The notes below the pieces were generated by a model. The model ran no database searches and was not told where the DNA came from. It saw nothing but the letters and a program-made list of their open reading frames with translations. A stretch of DNA of 64,000 nt. Source: Oscillatoriaceae cyanobacterium Prado104 (GTDB lineage Bacteria; Cyanobacteriota; Cyanobacteriia; Cyanobacteriales; Microcoleaceae). The stretch covers positions 62,001 through 126,000 of the forward strand of contig JALOON010000003.1 of the NCBI GenBank assembly GCA_025454405.1, written 5' to 3'. Made by a program: the position numbers and the translations under genes. Shown here piece after piece: positions 1 to 12,464 of the stretch; the first letter of the stretch is position 1; each line of letters opens with the position of its first letter.

Positions 1-1
1 C

Positions 2-3232
<3,231 letters not shown>

Positions 3233-3249
3233 CAGTTGATAGTTGCAAG

Positions 3250-3330
3250 GGAGTTCTAAGTTTTGAGTTTTGAGTTTTGAATTAAAAACAACTCACAACT
3301 CAAAATTTAAAACTCAAAACTCCTTAAATC
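3250..3330. repeat. TTTTGAG heptamer inverted repeat between rpoB and HNH gene
   Basis: After the rpoB stop, three to four TTTTGAG heptamers are followed, about 15 bases later, by their reverse complement (CTCAAAA units). The transcript could therefore fold into a long A/U-rich hairpin inside the rpo operon. The same heptamer recurs between rpoC1 and rpoC2 and at several other intergenic places in the window. Whether it acts as attenuator, processing site or nothing cannot be told from sequence. Confidence 0.8.
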
Positions 3331-3339
3331 TCACATAAA

Positions 3340-3372
3340 AATGCCTCAGCCGTGTTCGTACCACTGCTGAGG
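3340..3372 (+). other. GC-rich hairpin in leader of the HNH gene
   Basis: GCCTCAG and CTGAGGC form a 7-bp stem around a loop of about 17 bases, 35 bases before the HNH start codon. There is no T-run after it, so it is not a standard terminator. It might belong to the leader or the end of the inserted element. Confidence 0.4.
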
Positions 3373-3406
3373 CGAATCAACGCTCCACAAAGACAGAGGC
3401 GCTGAC

Positions 3407-4495
3407 ATGAACATTGTAACAGTTATTCCTGGAATAGAAGGAGAAATCGATCTATCTACAGGCTGTATTAATTGGCGAGGAAGCAAGCTGAAAAATGGTT
3501 ACGGGCGCAAGTGGCTCGACGGCAAAACAGTCTTAGTTCACCGTTTAGTCCTCGAATCAAAAATAACAGGATTTCTAGAGTCAGGTTATTTCGCTTGCCA
3601 CACCTGCGATAATCCAAGCTGCATCAATCCAGAACATCTTGTAGCAGGTTCTGCTGCTGAGAATACCGGGCAAATGATGGGGCGCGATCGGAAAACTCCC
3701 AGAGGCAAAAGCATTCCGGGTTCTAGTAAATTGTCGATCGAACAACTGCGGGAAATTCAGACTAAATATCTATCTGGAACAATCAAGAACCACCTAGCAA
3801 AAGAGTATGGGGTACAACATGAAACTATTACTAAAATACTTCAGGCAAATATACCCAATAACCTTACCACAATTTCCCCAGGCTTTGTAGGAGAAATTCA
3901 AGACAACGGCTGCATAATTTTTCAAGGTGCAAAAGACGGCGCTGGCTACGGTAGGTACTTCACAAATGGGAAATTTAAATCAGTTACTCGTGCTGTTTTA
4001 GCCCAGAAGCTGGGATATGAAATCCCTACTTATATGGATGCTTGTCATGTCTGCGACAATCCCAGTTGTATCAATCCAGAACATCTTTGGGCTGGTACTC
4101 GCACTCAAAATTTATTAGATGCTTCAAAGAAAGGACGAACTCAAGGAAAAAGTCATCCCCTGTCAAATGCCAAATTAGACTGGGAAAATGTACGAGAAAT
4201 CCGACAAAGACTAGCAGCAGGAGAGAGGATGAAGGATCTAGCTAAAGAATACGGTGTGGGCTGGGGAGCCATACACAATATTAAATATCACGTCACTTGG
4301 AAGGAGGTGGGTGAAGAAGTTCCAGTTCCTCGTATGGGTGGATATCTCGATCGCCATTTGACTTTTGCTCAAGCACAGGAAGTGCGAGAAAGAATTAAAA
4401 GGGGAGAATCGATTGGTAAAATAGCTCGGGAATTAGGAGTATCCAGAAATGTTATTTCTGACATTAAAAATTATGTCACCTATAAAAAAGAATGA
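3407..4495 (+). CDS. tandem HNH endonuclease with helix-turn-helix tails, inserted in rpo operon
   Basis: A 362-residue protein built from two copies of one module plus an extra tail. Copy one (about 5-145) has VHRLVLE, then HTCDNPSCINPEHL, then a helix-turn-helix-like segment (LAKEYGVQHETITKIL). Copy two (about 157-300) has VTRAVLA, HVCDNPSCINPEHLWAGT and a second such segment (LAKEYGVGWGAIHNIK). A third DNA-binding-like segment (IARELGVSRNVISDIK) closes the protein. The CDNPSCINPEHL signature is that of HNH_3 endonucleases of phage and homing-endonuclease type. The histidine of the HR pair is kept in copy one but replaced by threonine in copy two, so the second nuclease site may be inactive. 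It lies in the same orientation as rpoB and rpoC1 and is likely co-transcribed. Probably a selfish homing-type gene; no intron or intein boundaries are visible in the rpo genes shown. Confidence 0.85.
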   Translation: MNIVTVIPGIEGEIDLSTGCINWRGSKLKNGYGRKWLDGKTVLVHRLVLESKITGFLESGYFACHTCDNPSCINPEHLVAGSAAENTGQMMGRDRKTPRGKSIPGSSKLSIEQLREIQTKYLSGTIKNHLAKEYGVQHETITKILQANIPNNLTTISPGFVGEIQDNGCIIFQGAKDGAGYGRYFTNGKFKSVTRAVLAQKLGYEIPTYMDACHVCDNPSCINPEHLWAGTRTQNLLDASKKGRTQGKSHPLSNAKLDWENVREIRQRLAAGERMKDLAKEYGVGWGAIHNIKYHVTWKEVGEEVPVPRMGGYLDRHLTFAQAQEVRERIKRGESIGKIARELGVSRNVISDIKNYVTYKKE

Positions 4496-4514
4496 CATCA
4501 ATGCAGTACCATAG

Positions 4515-4531
4515 CTCGTCCGAACGACGAG
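4515..4531 (+). other. short hairpin between HNH gene and rpoC1
   Basis: CTCGTC-CGAAC-GACGAG, a 6-bp perfect stem with a 5-base loop, 50 bases before rpoC1. No T-run follows, so read-through into rpoC1 is expected. It may mark the downstream edge of the inserted element. Confidence 0.35.
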
Positions 4532-4579
4532 TTAAGTTCCAGAAAGAAGTTTCAAACAAGTCATCAATAGGAGTCAAAA

Positions 4580-6454
4580 ATGGCTAAAATAGAACAACGA
4601 TTTGATTACGTAAAAATTGGTTTGGCTTCACCAGAAAGAATTCGCCAGTGGGGAGAGAGAACTTTACCCAACGGTCAGATAACCGGCGAAATTTTAAAAC
4701 CGGAGACCATAAATTACCGGACATTAAAACCGGAAATGGACGGCTTGTTTTGCGAGCGAATTTTTGGTCCTGCTAAAGATTGGGAATGCCATTGTGGCAA
4801 GTACAAAAGAGTTCGTCACAGAGGAATTGTTTGCGAAAGATGCGGTGTTGAAGTTACTGAATCTCGAGTCCGCCGCCACCGCATGGGATTTATCAAATTA
4901 GCAGCTCCAGTAGCTCATGTTTGGTATCTCAAAGGTATCCCGAGTTACATGGCAATTCTGTTAGATATGCCCCTGCGCGATGTCGAACAAATCGTTTATT
5001 TCAACGCTTATGTTGTTCTCAATCCCGGCAATGCTGAAAAATTGCAATACAAGCAATTGCTCACCGAAGATGCTTGGCTGGAAATTGAAGACGAATTGTA
5101 CAGCGAAGATTCTACACTCACCGGCGTAGAAGTAGGCATCGGTGCCGAAGCATTGCAAGTTTTACTGCAAAACATTCCCCTCGCCGAAGAAGCTGACAAA
5201 CTGCGGGAAGATATCGCCAATGCTAAAGGGCAAAAACGTGCCAAGTTAATCAAACGTTTGCGGGTAATTGACAACTTTATCGCCACCGGTTCCAAACCCG
5301 AATGGATGGTTCTTAGCGTCATCCCCGTAATTCCGCCCGACTTGCGGCCGATGGTGCAGCTAGACGGCGGTCGTTTTGCCACATCTGACCTTAACGACCT
5401 CTACCGCAGGGTAATCAACCGCAACAACCGTTTGGCAAGGTTGCAAGAGATTTTGGCACCGGAAATTATCATCCGCAACGAAAAGCGGATGCTGCAAGAA
5501 GCCGTAGATGCTTTGATCGACAACGGACGGCGAGGCCGCACTGTAGTCGGGGCCAACAACCGCCCGTTGAAATCACTGTCGGACATCATCGAAGGAAAAC
5601 AAGGTCGTTTCCGGCAGAACTTGCTAGGAAAACGGGTTGACTACTCCGGGCGTTCGGTAATTGTAGTCGGGCCAAAACTGAAAATACATCAGTGCGGTTT
5701 GCCGAGAGAAATGGCGATCGAACTTTTTCAGCCTTTCGTCATCCACCGCTTGATCCGCCAAGGACTCGTCAACAACATCAAAGCAGCCAAAAAACTCATC
5801 CAGCGCAGCGATTCCAGCGTTTGGGACGTGTTGGAGGAAGTGATCGAAGGGCATCCCGTAATGCTGAACCGCGCGCCGACGCTGCACCGTTTGGGGATTC
5901 AGGCCTTTGAACCGATTTTGGTAGACGGGCGGGCAATTCAATTGCACCCCTTAGTATGTCCCGCTTTCAACGCAGACTTTGACGGCGACCAAATGGCCGT
6001 TCACGTCCCCCTGTCCTTGGAATCTCAGGCAGAAGCGCGACTGCTGATGCTGGCTTCCAACAATATTATGTCGCCGGCAACGGGCAGGCCGATCGTCACT
6101 CCTTCTCAAGATATGGTACTCGGTTGCTATTACTTGACAGCCGAAAACCCGAACGCTCAAAAAGGGGCCGGCCGCTATTTTTCCAACCTCACCGACGCAG
6201 TAGTAGCCTACGAACAAGGTTTAGTTGACTTGCATTCCTACGTGTGGGTGCGCTTCAACGGATCGGTAGAAAATACCGAACCCGATGGAGAACCTTTGAA
6301 AGTAGAAACTTCACCTGACGGTACGGTAACAAAAGAATACAAATTCCGTCGCGTTCGGGAAGACTCGAACGGGAAGTTAATTACTCAGTTCATTCGCACG
6401 ACTCCAGGCCGAATTATATATCACAAAACCATCGAATCGGCAATTAGTAGTTGA
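4580..6454 (+). CDS. rpoC1: RNA polymerase gamma subunit (N-terminal part of beta-prime)
   Basis: Cyanobacteria split beta-prime into RpoC1 and RpoC2; this 624-residue product has the normal length for RpoC1. The zinc-binding cysteines of the beta-prime zipper region are seen at about residues 70-88 (CHCGKYKR...VCERCG). The absolutely conserved [12 protein letters not shown] motif, whose aspartates hold the catalytic magnesium, is near residue 464. The start ATG follows a good AGGAG ribosome site. The first third uses more A/T-rich codons than rpoB. It is preceded by the HNH gene and followed by a repeat-filled gap before rpoC2. The product assembles with RpoB, RpoC2, RpoA and a sigma factor such as the SigA encoded in this window. 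Confidence 0.98.
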   Translation: MAKIEQRFDYVKIGLASPERIRQWGERTLPNGQITGEILKPETINYRTLKPEMDGLFCERIFGPAKDWECHCGKYKRVRHRGIVCERCGVEVTESRVRRHRMGFIKLAAPVAHVWYLKGIPSYMAILLDMPLRDVEQIVYFNAYVVLNPGNAEKLQYKQLLTEDAWLEIEDELYSEDSTLTGVEVGIGAEALQVLLQNIPLAEEADKLREDIANAKGQKRAKLIKRLRVIDNFIATGSKPEWMVLSVIPVIPPDLRPMVQLDGGRFATSDLNDLYRRVINRNNRLARLQEILAPEIIIRNEKRMLQEAVDALIDNGRRGRTVVGANNRPLKSLSDIIEGKQGRFRQNLLGKRVDYSGRSVIVVGPKLKIHQCGLPREMAIELFQPFVIHRLIRQGLVNNIKAAKKLIQRSDSSVWDVLEEVIEGHPVMLNRAPTLHRLGIQAFEPILVDGRAIQLHPLVCPAFNADFDGDQMAVHVPLSLESQAEARLLMLASNNIMSPATGRPIVTPSQDMVLGCYYLTAENPNAQKGAGRYFSNLTDAVVAYEQGLVDLHSYVWVRFNGSVENTEPDGEPLKVETSPDGTVTKEYKFRRVREDSNGKLITQFIRTTPGRIIYHKTIESAISS

Positions 6455-6466
6455 GGAGTTAGAAAT

Positions 6467-6605
6467 TATGAGTTTTGAGTTTTGAGTTAAAGACAGTTCA
6501 AAATTCAAAACTCAAAACCCAAAATTCATAACTCACGAAGAACTTCCGAAAAATTTTGAATTTTCCCTCAATTCAAAACTCAAAACTCAAAACTCAAAAC
6601 TCTAC
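6467..6605. repeat. TTTTGAG/CTCAAAA heptamers between rpoC1 and rpoC2
   Basis: About 140 bases of the 160-base gap consist of TTTTGAG units followed by CTCAAAA units, again arranged so that the RNA can fold back on itself. The CAAAACT units run almost up to the rpoC2 start, so no clear Shine-Dalgarno sequence is visible directly before that ATG. Confidence 0.8.
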
Positions 6606-6614
6606 AAAACTATC

Positions 6615-9600
6615 ATGACAGCAGATAAAGACAAAGAAATTGTGTTTCGCAACCGAGTCGTAGACAAAGGCCAACTGAAAAAACTAATTTCCTGGGCTTT
6701 CACCCACCACGGAACGGCCCGCACGGCCCAAGTAGCGGACAAACTAAAAGACCTGGGCTTCCGCTTCGCCACCAAAGCTGGAGTCAGCATCAGCGTGGAC
6801 GACCTGCAAGTGCCTCCCTCCAAGAGGGACTTGCTGGAAGCCGCCGAAGCCGAAATCCGCATCACCGAACAAAAATACACCAGGGGCGAAATCACTGAAG
6901 TCGAACGCTTTCAAAAAGTAATCGACACCTGGAACAGCACCTCAGAAGACCTCAAAGACGAAGTAGTCCGCAACTTCCGCGCCACCGACCCCCTCAACTC
7001 GGTTTACATGATGGCGTTCTCCGGGGCGCGGGGTAACATTTCCCAAGTCCGCCAACTTGTAGGTATGCGCGGGCTGATGGCAGACCCTCAAGGGGAAATC
7101 ATCGACTTGCCGATTAAAACCAACTTCCGGGAAGGGCTGACCGTTACCGAATACATCATTTCCTCCTATGGTGCTCGCAAAGGCTTGGTAGATACGGCAC
7201 TCCGCACCGCCGACTCCGGCTACCTCACGCGCCGCTTGGTGGACGTATCCCAGGATGTCATCGTTCGCGAAGTAGACTGCGGCACGCAGCGGGGCATTCG
7301 AGTCCGACCGATGACCGACGGTGCCCGAGTTCTGATTGCGCTGAAAGACAGGCTGTTGGGTCGCGTCCTCGCCCGTGATGTCATTCACCCCAAAACCGGG
7401 GAAATCGTGGCTTTTGGCGAACAAAAAGCCGTCCGCAACCAACCAATTACCGACGAACTCGCCAACGAAATCGGCAAAGCTGAAGTAGCCGAAGTTTACC
7501 TGCGATCGCCCCTGACTTGCGAAGCTACCCGTTCCGTCTGCCAGCACTGCTATGGCTGGAGTCTCGCCCACTCCTCGATGGTGGACATGGGCGAAGCCAT
7601 CGGCATCATCGCCGCCCAATCGATCGGGGAACCTGGCACCCAGCTTACGATGCGCACCTTCCACACCGGCGGCGTATTCACCGGCGAAGTCGCCAAACAA
7701 GAACGCGCCCCCTTTGACGGCACCGTCAAATTCAAAAACCTGCGCACCCGCGCCTTCCGCACCAGACACGGCGAAGAAGCCCTCGTTGCCGAAAACAACG
7801 GCAAACTCGAATTCATCTCCGACGCCAGCAAGAGCCAGAAAATCGAACTGGCGATCGCGATCGGTTCTACTTTGATGGTCAAAGACGGACAGAAAGCTAA
7901 AACTGGCAGCGTCCTCGCCGAAGTCCCGATCGCGGGTCGCGCCGCTCGCAAAACCACGGAAAAGGTCACTACCGACGTAGCATCCGACTTGGCCGGTGAA
8001 GCCAAATTTGCTGACATCGTACCGGAAGAAAAAACCGACCGCCAGGGCAATACCACCCGCACCGCCAGCAAAGGCGGGCTGATCTGGATCTTGTCCGGGG
8101 AAGTTTACAACCTGCCCCCCGGTGCCGAACCCAGCGTCAAAAACGGCGATCGGGTGGAAGCCAACACCGTCCTGGCAGAAACCAAACTGCAAACCGAACA
8201 CGGAGGCGTCGTCCGCATCGCTGACGAACGCGAAATCGAAATCATCACCGCCCAAGTCTTGCTCGATCGGGCCACAGTCCGCGCCGAAACCGCAGGCGGT
8301 CGGGAACACTACACGATCGAAACCACTAACAACCAGCGCTTCTCCCTCAAAACCGCCCCCGGCAGCAAAGTCACTAACGGCGAAGTCGTAGCCGAATTGC
8401 TGGACGACACCTACCGCACCCCCACCGGCGGCATCGTCAAATACGCCGGTGTGGAAGTCAAAGGGCGCGGCAAAGCGAAACAGGGATTGGAAGTAGTTAA
8501 AGGTGGCACCCTACTGTGGATACCGGAAGAGTGCCACGAAGTCAACAAAGACCTTTCCCTGCTGCTGGTAGAAGACGGCCAGTACGTCGAAGCTGGCACC
8601 GAAGTCGTCAAGGACATCTTCTGCCAAACCGCCGGTGCTGTAGAAGTCACCCAGAAAAACGACATTCTCCGGGAAATTGTCATCAAACCTGGTGAACTGC
8701 ACCTGCTGGAACGCCCGCCCCTAACTTTCGGGGAAGGTCAAATCGTCAATGCGGGTCAAGAAATCGTCCCCGGCTTGGTAGCGCAGGAACTCGGCTACGC
8801 CGAATACATCGAAACTCCCGAAGGTCCAGCCTTGCTGCTGCGTCCGGTCGTCGAATATCCCGTACCCGACAAACCCCCCGTACCCTCGCAAACCGCTCTC
8901 AACGAATCGATCGCCCTCAAAGCAGTGCAGCGCCTGCCCTACAAAGACGGCGAGCGCGTCAAATCCGTTGAAGGACTCGAACTGCTGCGCACCCAATTAA
9001 TTTTAGAAATCGGCACCGAAGCCCCGCAGCTAGCAGCAGACATCGAACTGCTGCCGTTGGAAGAGGACGAGGCAGAGGAAACCGCAGAGGGAGAAAGTCC
9101 GGCAATGCGCTTGCAGCTAGTGATCCTCGAATCCCTAGTCATCCGCCGCGACGTAGCCGCCGACCCCACCCAAGGCAGTACCCACACCAGACTGCTAGTT
9201 ACCGACGGTCAAGAAATTGCCCCAGGCGCTGTAGTCGCCCGCACCGAAATCCTCTGCAAAGAAGCCGGCACCGTGCGGGGCATCCGCGAAGGTGCTGCAG
9301 AACCGGTGCGCCGTCTGCTAGTCATGCGGGAAGCCGACTTAAGCACTGTGGAGGTAAGTGGCACTCCTACCGTCAGCGCCGGCGATTTGCTCGTAGCTGG
9401 CACCGAAATTGCACCCGGAACCGTACTTTCCGAGTCCGGCCAGGTCGTCAAAATCGTTCCGGCAACAGCCAGCGAACCGACGAAAGTGTTCCTCAGGGTT
9501 GCCCGTCCTTACCGAGTATCGGCCGGTGCCGTACTCCACGCAGATGACGGCGACTTGGTGCAGCGCGGGGACAACTTGGTTATCCTAGTGTTCGAGCGCG

Positions 9601-10679
9601 CCAAAACTGGAGACATCATCCAGGGTTTACCGCGGATCGAAGAACTGCTCGAAGCCCGCAAGCCTAAAGAAGCCTGCATTTTGGCAAAACGTCCGGGTAC
9701 GGCTCAGGTAACTACCGACGGCGACGGCGTGGAGCTCAAAGTAGTTGAAGATGACGGCCGGATCGAAGAATACCCCCTGCTGCCGGGACAAAACCCGATC
9801 GTCTCCGACGGGCAGCGGGTCGGGGGGGCTGAAGCGCTGACCGACGGGCCGGCAAACCCCCATGAAATTCTCGAAGTGTTTTTCAACGTCCTCAAAGAGC
9901 GCCAGCCTACCTTTGAGTCGGCTTTGGAGAGCTTCCAGCAGGTGCAGACTTTCTTGGTCAATGAAGTGCAATCGGTATATCAATCTCAAGGAATTGATAT
10001 TTCTGACAAGCACATCGAAGTCATCGTGCGCCAGATGACTAACAAAGTGAGAATTGAAGACGGGGGCGATACCACCATGCTGCCGGGGGAACTTGTCGAA
10101 CTGCGGCAAGTGGAACAGGTCAACGAAGCCATGTCGATTACCGGCGGCGCGCCGGCGGACTACACTCCGGTGCTGCTGGGGATTACCAAGGCTTCGCTGA
10201 ATACCGACAGCTTCATCTCTGCTGCTTCCTTCCAGGAGACTACCAGAGTGCTGACGGAGGCCGCGATCGAAGGTAAATCTGACTGGTTGCGGGGACTCAA
10301 AGAGAACGTGATTATCGGGCGCTTGATTCCGGCCGGCACCGGGTTCAACGCTTACGAGGATGCGGGAGTTCAGGACGCGGCTTTTGACGGCGGTGTTTAC
10401 GACGGGGACGATCGCGACTTGCAGGAAGACGTAGTGCTGGACGACCGCCGCGCCCGCCGCGCTTATACAATCGATAACTCTTTCGGAGGTCGCGAGCGAT
10501 CGGGACCGCTGTCTGGCGATGATTTTTCCTACTCTATTGATGAAGATTTTGAGGAGGAGGTAGATGTCGAAGAGGATGAAGAGTTTGGCTCTTTAAGCGA
10601 TGATAGCGACCTCACCGCTTTGGCTGATGAAGATGATGACGATATCATCGGTTACGATGAGGATGAGTATGAGGATTAA
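6615..10679 (+). CDS. rpoC2: RNA polymerase beta-prime subunit (C-terminal part)
   Basis: RpoC2 carries the trigger loop and jaw half of beta-prime. The trigger loop ([20 protein letters not shown]) is near residue 185. A zinc-ligand cysteine lies at about 220 (VDCGTQ) and three more at about 302-312 ([11 protein letters not shown]). After [18 protein letters not shown] comes the very large cyanobacterial insertion of repeated sandwich-barrel motifs, roughly residues 350-990, before the chain returns with [14 protein letters not shown]. The last 45 residues are extremely acidic (runs of D and E), a tail extending beyond the conserved end. The protein is 1354 residues, in the normal range for cyanobacterial RpoC2. 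It is the last gene of the operon and is followed by a strong terminator. Confidence 0.98.
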   Translation: MTADKDKEIVFRNRVVDKGQLKKLISWAFTHHGTARTAQVADKLKDLGFRFATKAGVSISVDDLQVPPSKRDLLEAAEAEIRITEQKYTRGEITEVERFQKVIDTWNSTSEDLKDEVVRNFRATDPLNSVYMMAFSGARGNISQVRQLVGMRGLMADPQGEIIDLPIKTNFREGLTVTEYIISSYGARKGLVDTALRTADSGYLTRRLVDVSQDVIVREVDCGTQRGIRVRPMTDGARVLIALKDRLLGRVLARDVIHPKTGEIVAFGEQKAVRNQPITDELANEIGKAEVAEVYLRSPLTCEATRSVCQHCYGWSLAHSSMVDMGEAIGIIAAQSIGEPGTQLTMRTFHTGGVFTGEVAKQERAPFDGTVKFKNLRTRAFRTRHGEEALVAENNGKLEFISDASKSQKIELAIAIGSTLMVKDGQKAKTGSVLAEVPIAGRAARKTTEKVTTDVASDLAGEAKFADIVPEEKTDRQGNTTRTASKGGLIWILSGEVYNLPPGAEPSVKNGDRVEANTVLAETKLQTEHGGVVRIADEREIEIITAQVLLDRATVRAETAGGREHYTIETTNNQRFSLKTAPGSKVTNGEVVAELLDDTYRTPTGGIVKYAGVEVKGRGKAKQGLEVVKGGTLLWIPEECHEVNKDLSLLLVEDGQYVEAGTEVVKDIFCQTAGAVEVTQKNDILREIVIKPGELHLLERPPLTFGEGQIVNAGQEIVPGLVAQELGYAEYIETPEGPALLLRPVVEYPVPDKPPVPSQTALNESIALKAVQRLPYKDGERVKSVEGLELLRTQLILEIGTEAPQLAADIELLPLEEDEAEETAEGESPAMRLQLVILESLVIRRDVAADPTQGSTHTRLLVTDGQEIAPGAVVARTEILCKEAGTVRGIREGAAEPVRRLLVMREADLSTVEVSGTPTVSAGDLLVAGTEIAPGTVLSESGQVVKIVPATASEPTKVFLRVARPYRVSAGAVLHADDGDLVQRGDNLVILVFERAKTGDIIQGLPRIEELLEARKPKEACILAKRPGTAQVTTDGDGVELKVVEDDGRIEEYPLLPGQNPIVSDGQRVGGAEALTDGPANPHEILEVFFNVLKERQPTFESALESFQQVQTFLVNEVQSVYQSQGIDISDKHIEVIVRQMTNKVRIEDGGDTTMLPGELVELRQVEQVNEAMSITGGAPADYTPVLLGITKASLNTDSFISAASFQETTRVLTEAAIEGKSDWLRGLKENVIIGRLIPAGTGFNAYEDAGVQDAAFDGGVYDGDDRDLQEDVVLDDRRARRAYTIDNSFGGRERSGPLSGDDFSYSIDEDFEEEVDVEEDEEFGSLSDDSDLTALADEDDDDIIGYDEDEYED

Positions 10680-10736
10680 TCGTTTGGCGGGCGATCGTCC
10701 GTAAATTAATTCGCAATTCATCAGGTTTTTCCAAAC

Positions 10737-10772
10737 AAAAAGCGCCCCGATATATGAGGGCGCTTTTTATTA
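10737..10772 (+). terminator. rho-independent terminator of the rpo operon
   Basis: AAAAAGCGCCC (10737-10747) pairs with GGGCGCTTTTT (10758-10768) around a 10-base loop; the T-tract is part of the 3' arm and continues. It lies 58 bases after the rpoC2 stop. Confidence 0.9.
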
Positions 10773-10774
10773 TT

Positions 10775-10945
10775 TAGGGCTTGCTGAATAAGTGCTGAAT
10801 CTATTGCTGCGTACTGATTTGGTTTGCCTTTAGCCTTAAACTCTAGAACGAACATCTGACGTGGGAACTCGCTACGTTAAATTTCTAGCACAAAGTCGTC
10901 CTAGAAGGACGGGGCTTTAAACCCAAGTTTTCGGTAAATTAAAAC
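10775..10945. mobile_element. IS end-like remnants after the rpo terminator
   Basis: Just after the terminator the sequence GGGCTTGCTGAATAA resembles terminal inverted repeats of IS4/IS5-type elements. Further on, a CGTCC/GGACG hairpin (10897-10911) is followed by GGGCTTTAAACCCAAG and TTTTCGGTAA, the kind of sequence found at IS200/IS605-family right ends. A close relative of the second motif (ACGGGGCTTGAAACCCAA) occurs alone at about 30495. No transposase gene lies between. Family assignment is from memory of such ends and is tentative. Confidence 0.35.
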
Positions 10946-11072
10946 TGCCAAGACCTCGAAGTGTTTCCCAAAAAAGTCGGTCTGCTTGGCTCGCCAGCAA
11001 GGATGCTCGCACTGGGAAAAAAGTAGACCGTAAAACCAGAGGTGGTAAAGAATAATTTATGCCGAGGGATTT

Positions 11073-11109
11073 AAAAACCGATCGCCCGCCAGCCTGATAC
11101 GACTGGCGG
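11073..11109 (-). terminator. terminator of the response regulator gene
   Basis: Read on the minus strand, CCGCCAG and CTGGCGG form a perfect 7-bp stem around a 10-base loop (11086-11109). Eight bases later comes TTTTT (11074-11078). It is placed 28 bases beyond the stop of the response regulator. Confidence 0.6.
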
Positions 11110-11136
11110 TTGGCGGTGGCGATCCGAGAAAAAAGT

Positions 11137-11532
11137 TCACTCCGGGAGCAAAGCCTTGATTCGATCGACAAACTCTTGGTGGTCTACTACGGGTTTCGAG
11201 ATGTAACCGTCAGCACCGCTCTGATCGAGAAAAGTTTCGCGATCTCCAGCCATCGCGTGAGCTGTTACCAAAATTATCGGCAACGCGGATGTTTGCGGGT
11301 CAGCCTTGAGCATTTGGGTAATCTTGATGCCGTCAACAGCTTTCCCCTGGTACACGCTGCGCGAAAGAGACACATCCATTAAAATCAAATCAGCTTCTCG
11401 GGACTGGGCAATCTGTATCACCTCTTCGACATTTTCCGTATGTTTCACGGCTAAGCCGCCCCGCTTAGTCAGAATCTTGGAAAAAACCCGAGCATTAACC
11501 AAATCGTCCTCTACAATCAGAACGGTCTTCAT
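11137..11532 (-). CDS. single-domain response regulator (CheY/DivK-like)
   Basis: A 131-residue receiver domain with no output domain. It has the acidic pocket (VEDD near residues 7-10), the phosphoryl-acceptor aspartate in LILMDVSLSR (about 53), the conserved threonine in ILVTAHAMA (about 95) and the lysine in GYISKPV (about 114). The wording ALPIILVTAHAMAGDRE is typical of DivK-like receivers that work in phosphorelays with hybrid kinases. No kinase gene is adjacent; the hybrid kinase of this window is 34 kb away. A hairpin terminator follows on the same strand. Confidence 0.9.
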   Translation of the reverse strand: MKTVLIVEDDLVNARVFSKILTKRGGLAVKHTENVEEVIQIAQSREADLILMDVSLSRSVYQGKAVDGIKITQMLKADPQTSALPIILVTAHAMAGDRETFLDQSGADGYISKPVVDHQEFVDRIKALLPE

Positions 11533-12280
11533 AAAACCTCATGGGATGTTTGGAAATTCCCAACTCAAGCGCTGGGGAATGAAAAACGACTCAGCTTGTT
11601 TTAACAAGCATCCCAAACAAGGGAGTCAGTTTTTAGTGCTGCAAGCTGGGAACAGACAAACCCGCATCAATTTTTTGCTTCGCTAACGCGATGCTTTGCT
11701 AACGCTACATACTGCCGGAAAGAGCGGTTAAAAAGCCTGCGATGGCATTTTTAAGATCTTTCCAGCTACTGTATCCAAGCAGTTCGCTTTTCCTCGAAAA
11801 GACAGGACCAACGCCACTTTAGCCTCAAATTCAAAAGTCGGTCAGCCTATCCCTCCCATCCCCCAACAGAATTTGGGGGTCAGTGACAAGTATTTTCTTT
11901 CCTGCTTGCTCTTAGAATAAAGCAATGTTTACTAAAACTGGCATTACCGAAATCGGTAAAGCAACCGATCGCCTGCAAATGCAATCGCAGCCACTAAAAA
12001 TTTTAGCCGAGGGTGTAAAGTGCGAGGTGGCGATCCAGGCGCATCGCAGCACCGGACTCAAACAGCGAACTGTCCCATATCGCGACCCGACCGGTCAGAT
12101 GAACTGCTTGCATAACGCTGGCACGATCGTGGCGAGCGTGCGGATTTTTGCTGTTTTCTGAAGAGATGTGTGATTTTCAATTGAGGTACGTGCAATTGAA
12201 GGCAAGTTAGAGGTTAGGGTAAGGGTAAGTGCGATCGAAGGCAAGAGTTGCCCATTTTCATCGAGAACCTCCGAGAAACC
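11533..12280. other. non-coding stretch upstream of the response regulator
   Basis: No convincing gene. A short piece at 11678-11715 has TTCGCTAACGCGATGCTTTGCTAACGC, a small dispersed cyanobacterial motif built from two similar halves. One 78-codon open frame (11925-12161) has no recognisable composition or motif and was not accepted. Confidence 0.4.
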
Positions 12281-12337
12281 CTGTCCGTTTCACGGCTCTG
12301 AGGGATAGGAGGCGAGTGAGGAGTTCCACCCCTTACC
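12281..12337. mobile_element. copy of TnpB-element end-like sequence, left of tnpB
   Basis: Contains GTCCGTTTCACGG, then GAGTTCCACCCCTTACC. The same order (GTCCGTTTCACGG, GAGTGTCCACCCTTAC) is present downstream of the tnpB gene at 13736-13767. The two copies are direct, not inverted. The left copy may be the right end of an older element. Confidence 0.4.
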
Positions 12338-12464
12338 GAAACCGACAATCTTGAGAGTTCCCAAGAGAAGGGGTGGGCGACGAATGAGCAATAGATCTGT
12401 GCATAGAAACGAAGGATGGTGAATCAGTAGTTTTCGCTGTATAATAAATATCTTGGCGAAAGTA

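Noticed and set aside
6942..8309. 455-codon open frame antisense to rpoC2
   Set aside because: Composition (G, F, D, V-rich) is typical of the antisense of GC-rich coding sequence; rpoC2 is certain.
11925..12161. 78-codon plus-strand frame
   Set aside because: No recognisable pattern, lies in a region of element ends and short repeats.
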